A model generated the notes under the pieces. The model ran no database searches, was not told the origin of the DNA, and saw only the letters and a program-made list of their open reading frames with translations. The translations under genes and the position numbers were made by a program. From assembly GCA_016211245.1 (NCBI GenBank), contig JACQSQ010000061.1, positions 1-9,726 on the forward strand: a stretch of 9,726 bases of DNA. Direction: 5' to 3'. Source of the stretch: Candidatus Woesearchaeota archaeon. Its GTDB lineage: Archaea; Nanobdellota; Nanobdellia; Woesearchaeales; GW2011-AR4. Shown in pieces: positions 7,644-9,726 of this stretch; position 1 is the first letter of the stretch; every line of letters starts with the position of its first letter.

Positions 7644-8906
7644 CTAAGGCACTCCTCTTCGTCTTAATATCCACCACCCTACCAAGGGTGCTATAACCCC
7701 TAAAACTCCCAAAAGCCATTTTCCAAAAGAGATGTTTGTTGGCGGGGTTGGACGCCCTCTGCTGCCACCACAATCTCTTGGGCATGATGTTGCTTCGCCA
7801 GGGTCACAGTTGCCATCTCCACACCTAGGTCCGCCGCCTCCACCACCTCCACATGGACCTGTAACTCCTCCTGCAGCTGCAACAGGCACACCAGTTATAG
7901 ATGCAACAATCGTGCACGGATTATTTCTGCAGAGAAAATCAAATGGCGTGCCAAAATCTATCCAGCCGCCCGGTGTTCCAATGTAAATGCCCCCAATAGT
8001 CTGCCCTAAAAACTGGAATAAGGCAGAAGCTCCGAATACGCTGCAAAATACGAATTCTACTAGTAGTATAGAGATACCAACGCCAAACAAGCCGCTCCAG
8101 CCACCTCCTGAGCCCATCTGCCTTCCAACAAGCAAAAGGAAAAATGCCTCAGCCAATGCTAGAACAGCTCCAACTGGCGTTCCTGTTCTTGCCTGTATTG
8201 CCGCAATCAATATGGCTATCGCGTACGAGAGCCGGTTATTGCCAAGGTTAAGGAATGATGACAAGAACCATGACCATAAAAGAGCAGAGCCAAGGAAAAT
8301 GTACAATCTGTAGTTTTCAGGCCTTAAAATTCCGCCAGCTTTTATAGGCGTGCCTCTGAAAGTGTCATTTTTTTCTGGCCCAAATAAATAATCCCAGGCA
8401 GCTTCAAAATTATTAGTGGACCAAATCCATGTATCTGGGCCTATCTTGATTGCAATCGAAAATGAAATGATAATTGCAAGAATTATCAATCCTATCCTTC
8501 CCTGGGGCTGCTGGGTTTTTATGTCAAGAAGCCCAAGCACAAACCATGCAAATACCGAGATAAGCGCTCCGTTTACAAGAACTTTTATTTTGAATATGTT
8601 GGAAAGCGCGCCTACTTGCCAGATGTATCCATCTCCCCCGCCTCCAAAGCTAATTGCTATTACAGGAGCCAAGATAAGCGTTATTGCCCATACTGCTGCC
8701 TTTTCCTTTCCTTCTTTTGGCCCTATGGCAAAAGCCTGAATCGTGAAGAGTATGAACCATATGATGAATGAATTTATAAACAATATAACCCACGTATTTC
8801 CAAATATTGTTCCAAATATAGGCGGCAAAGCAATTTGCGCAAATGCAATTGGGATTATAATCAACAAAATCAATGCCCCTGTTATCATAAGCTTATTTGT
8901 TTTCAT
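7644..8906 (-). CDS. Polytopic membrane protein with Cys-rich CGDGxCxxGE segment
   Basis: A 420-residue integral membrane protein that I do not recognise by name. It starts with a signal-like hydrophobic helix (residues 5-24, ending AFAQ), followed by hydrophobic segments near 36-60, 71-88, 108-127, 138-154, 199-219, 226-238, 246-262 and 271-301. Residues 302-392 are not membrane-like. They hold a C-x4-C pair (326, 331), a run of seven Gly (353-359), the motif CGDGNCDPGEATSCPRDC (362-379), and a Pro/Thr linker. A last membrane helix (394-413) ends in RRR. The Cys motif resembles short Cys-rich repeats of archaeal secreted and surface proteins, so this segment probably faces outward, perhaps disulphide-bonded or metal-binding. 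The hydrophobic-helix-plus-Arg tail recalls sortase-type C-termini, but no PGF-like signal is seen. The start is supported by AAAGGAGG at 8911-8918. It could be a VirB6/TrbL-like channel part; that is a guess from architecture only. Confidence 0.82.
   Translation of the reverse strand: MKTNKLMITGALILLIIIPIAFAQIALPPIFGTIFGNTWVILFINSFIIWFILFTIQAFAIGPKEGKEKAAVWAITLILAPVIAISFGGGGDGYIWQVGALSNIFKIKVLVNGALISVFAWFVLGLLDIKTQQPQGRIGLIILAIIISFSIAIKIGPDTWIWSTNNFEAAWDYLFGPEKNDTFRGTPIKAGGILRPENYRLYIFLGSALLWSWFLSSFLNLGNNRLSYAIAILIAAIQARTGTPVGAVLALAEAFFLLLVGRQMGSGGGWSGLFGVGISILLVEFVFCSVFGASALFQFLGQTIGGIYIGTPGGWIDFGTPFDFLCRNNPCTIVASITGVPVAAAGGVTGPCGGGGGGGPRCGDGNCDPGEATSCPRDCGGSRGRPTPPTNISFGKWLLGVLGVIAPLVGWWILRRRGVP
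7770..7823 (-). other. Segment encoding the CGDGNCDPGE cysteine motif
   Basis: Residues 362-379 of the polytopic membrane protein read CGDGNCDPGEATSCPRDC, with four Cys, three Asp and one Glu in 18 residues. Short CGDGxCxxGE-x(n)-C-x2-DC units recur in archaeal surface proteins. A calcium- or disulphide-stabilised extracellular knot is a reasonable inference. It directly follows a seven-Gly run (7830-7850), which would act as a flexible hinge. Confidence 0.6.
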
Positions 8907-9726
8907 AATTCCTCCTTTATTTCGTCCAGCATTTTGTCATCAGGAACCTCATCAAACTCGTAGCCCTGGGAAGTTAGTTTTAGCCAAATCCTGAGCACGT
9001 TATCGGAAAAATAGAACTTGTTACCTTTCTTGTGTATCACATCAACTTCCATCAGCCTTTCAAGAATGCTTTTTGTGACAGGCGCGCTCCTATAGATTTT
9101 TTTTGCAATCTCGCTAAGCCTCAGCTCTTCATTTGCAACAGCCTTAAGAATTGTTTTGAGAAGGGTTTGCCCTCTTGCCCTGTTGTAGTAGTAGTTTAGC
9201 GAGTCGCTGCAATAATTGTAAATTGGATTGTTTTTCTGCAGCAGCTCAATCAGGAATGCCTTTTTAACGTCCTTGGTGTCATTGTATTTTTTAGAAACCA
9301 GTATTGTCACTAAGGGATGCCCCTGGCTTAACTGCCAGATTTCCTCGCTTGCGCTGCTTTTACCGATGATGCTTTCGGCAAGCTCAACTGCCTCTTTCTT
9401 GTCCAGATTTTTTAGTTCATAGCACTCAAATTTTTTCAGCGAGGCAAGAGACTGCCTTATTGCAGAGCTGGTTGCGATATATCTTGCATTTTCACCCTCA
9501 AGATTTATTATGGAAAAAACGTCTTTTATCTGCGAAAAATTGTTGAGGTCAAGCAAGTTTTCTATATTGTCAAGCGCGACTAGAAATTTTTTATTTGAAT
9601 CCCTGCCAAGAGCCTCGGCAAATTTGAAAGCGCTCTCGACAAGCAGCCTTTGGTCGGGCTTTATCTTTAGCAGCTCATTTTCAACGGTTTTTATCACAGA
9701 AAAAGAATTTTTATTTTTTAATTCGT
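8903..9726 (-). CDS. Archaeal-type ATPase (pfam01637/DUF234-like), C-terminal part
   Basis: This is the C-terminal part of a P-loop ATPase of the mostly archaeal AAA+/STAND-like family. The frame stays open to the right edge, so the first in-frame GTG at 9697 is probably internal and the Walker A loop lies outside the window. Visible parts: a Walker B strand FLVALDNIENLL (about 9563-9586, with Asn after the Asp); a sensor-1-like strand RYIATSS; a conserved-looking LSQGHPLV segment; then a winged helix (RLSEIAKKI...VTKSILERLMEVDVI) ending in FSDNVLRIWLK, which resembles the Y-x-F-x-D-x-x-x-R-x-W end common in this family. Known members hydrolyse ATP, but the role of most is unknown. Its TGA overlaps the ATG of the membrane protein gene (ATGA), so the two are probably translationally coupled. 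It may power or regulate the membrane assembly encoded downstream, or be an unrelated cotranscribed NTPase. Family assignment is fairly sure; role is not. Confidence 0.8.
   Translation of the reverse strand, partial: ELKNKNSFSVIKTVENELLKIKPDQRLLVESAFKFAEALGRDSNKKFLVALDNIENLLDLNNFSQIKDVFSIINLEGENARYIATSSAIRQSLASLKKFECYELKNLDKKEAVELAESIIGKSSASEEIWQLSQGHPLVTILVSKKYNDTKDVKKAFLIELLQKNNPIYNYCSDSLNYYYNRARGQTLLKTILKAVANEELRLSEIAKKIYRSAPVTKSILERLMEVDVIHKKGNKFYFSDNVLRIWLKLTSQGYEFDEVPDDKMLDEIKEEL
8907..8918 (-). promoter_or_regulatory. Strong Shine-Dalgarno before the polytopic membrane protein
   Basis: AAAGGAGG (minus strand, 8918 to 8911) lies 4 nt before the ATG at 8906, within the last codons of the ATPase gene. 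Together with the ATGA stop/start overlap it supports translational coupling and fixes the start. Confidence 0.7.

Noticed and set aside
7591..7785. 64-codon minus-strand frame bridging the end of the membrane protein gene and the start of the 600-aa gene
   Set aside because: Most of it overlaps the end of the membrane protein gene in another frame, its sequence looks unordered, and the neighbouring genes already have good starts and ribosome binding sites.
7830..7860. GC-rich short repeat on the plus strand (CCGCCGCCTCCACC and similar)
   Set aside because: It is the coding sequence of the seven-Gly run with mixed codons, not an independent DNA repeat.
7732..8313. Two adjacent plus-strand frames, Pro-rich, opposite the membrane protein gene
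   Set aside because: The Pro runs are simply the complement of the Gly codons; no sign of a real protein.

Overview
The window looks archaeal, most likely from a DPANN-type lineage (Woesearchaeota, Pacearchaeota or a relative). Four things support this: an ATPase of the largely archaeal pfam01637/DUF234 kind; a TATA-box promoter whose predicted start sits on the ATG (leaderless); A+T-rich genes packed with 1-4 nt overlaps; and a CGDGxCxxGE cysteine motif of a type I associate with surface proteins of these archaea. The lineage is an inference, since no rRNA or marker gene is present. Every supported gene is on the minus strand, so it is read from high to low coordinates.

Region 1 (9726 to 1287) looks like a single operon of five genes. 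In order they are: (a) the C-terminal part of an archaeal-type AAA+/STAND-like ATPase, entering from the right edge; (b) a polytopic membrane protein with a signal-like N-terminus, a cysteine-rich and glycine-rich non-membrane segment, and a final membrane helix with an RRR tail; (c) a 600-residue protein anchored by N-terminal hydrophobic helices with a large, probably cytoplasmic body; (d) a 526-residue soluble helical/coiled-coil protein; (e) a 971-974-residue soluble coiled-coil protein. Genes a/b overlap as ATGA, c/d as TAATG, d/e abut, and only b/c has a 49 nt gap. Each of b to e has a recognisable Shine-Dalgarno sequence. I do not recognise c, d or e as members of any named family. Proteins c and e share a homologous C-terminal region that reaches the last residues (both end in GGH or GGHQ), so this looks like a multi-protein envelope-associated assembly that evolved partly by duplication. 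An ATPase, a polytopic membrane protein, a membrane-anchored protein and two large soluble coiled-coil proteins would suit a secretion-like, surface-appendage or mobile-element machine, but the sequence does not say which.

Region 2 (1286 to 1) carries its own promoter and an AbiE-like toxin-antitoxin pair: an AbiEi-like winged-helix protein, then an AbiEii-like nucleotidyltransferase whose start overlaps the antitoxin gene. A perfect 8-bp inverted repeat lies between the TATA box and the antitoxin ATG, as expected for an autorepressor site. The toxin gene is interrupted by a one-base frameshift in a run of seven A (minus strand, 480-486) and then runs off the left edge of the window.

There is no gene-free stretch longer than 300 bases. 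I saw no tRNA, rRNA, CRISPR array, insertion sequence or convincing terminator.
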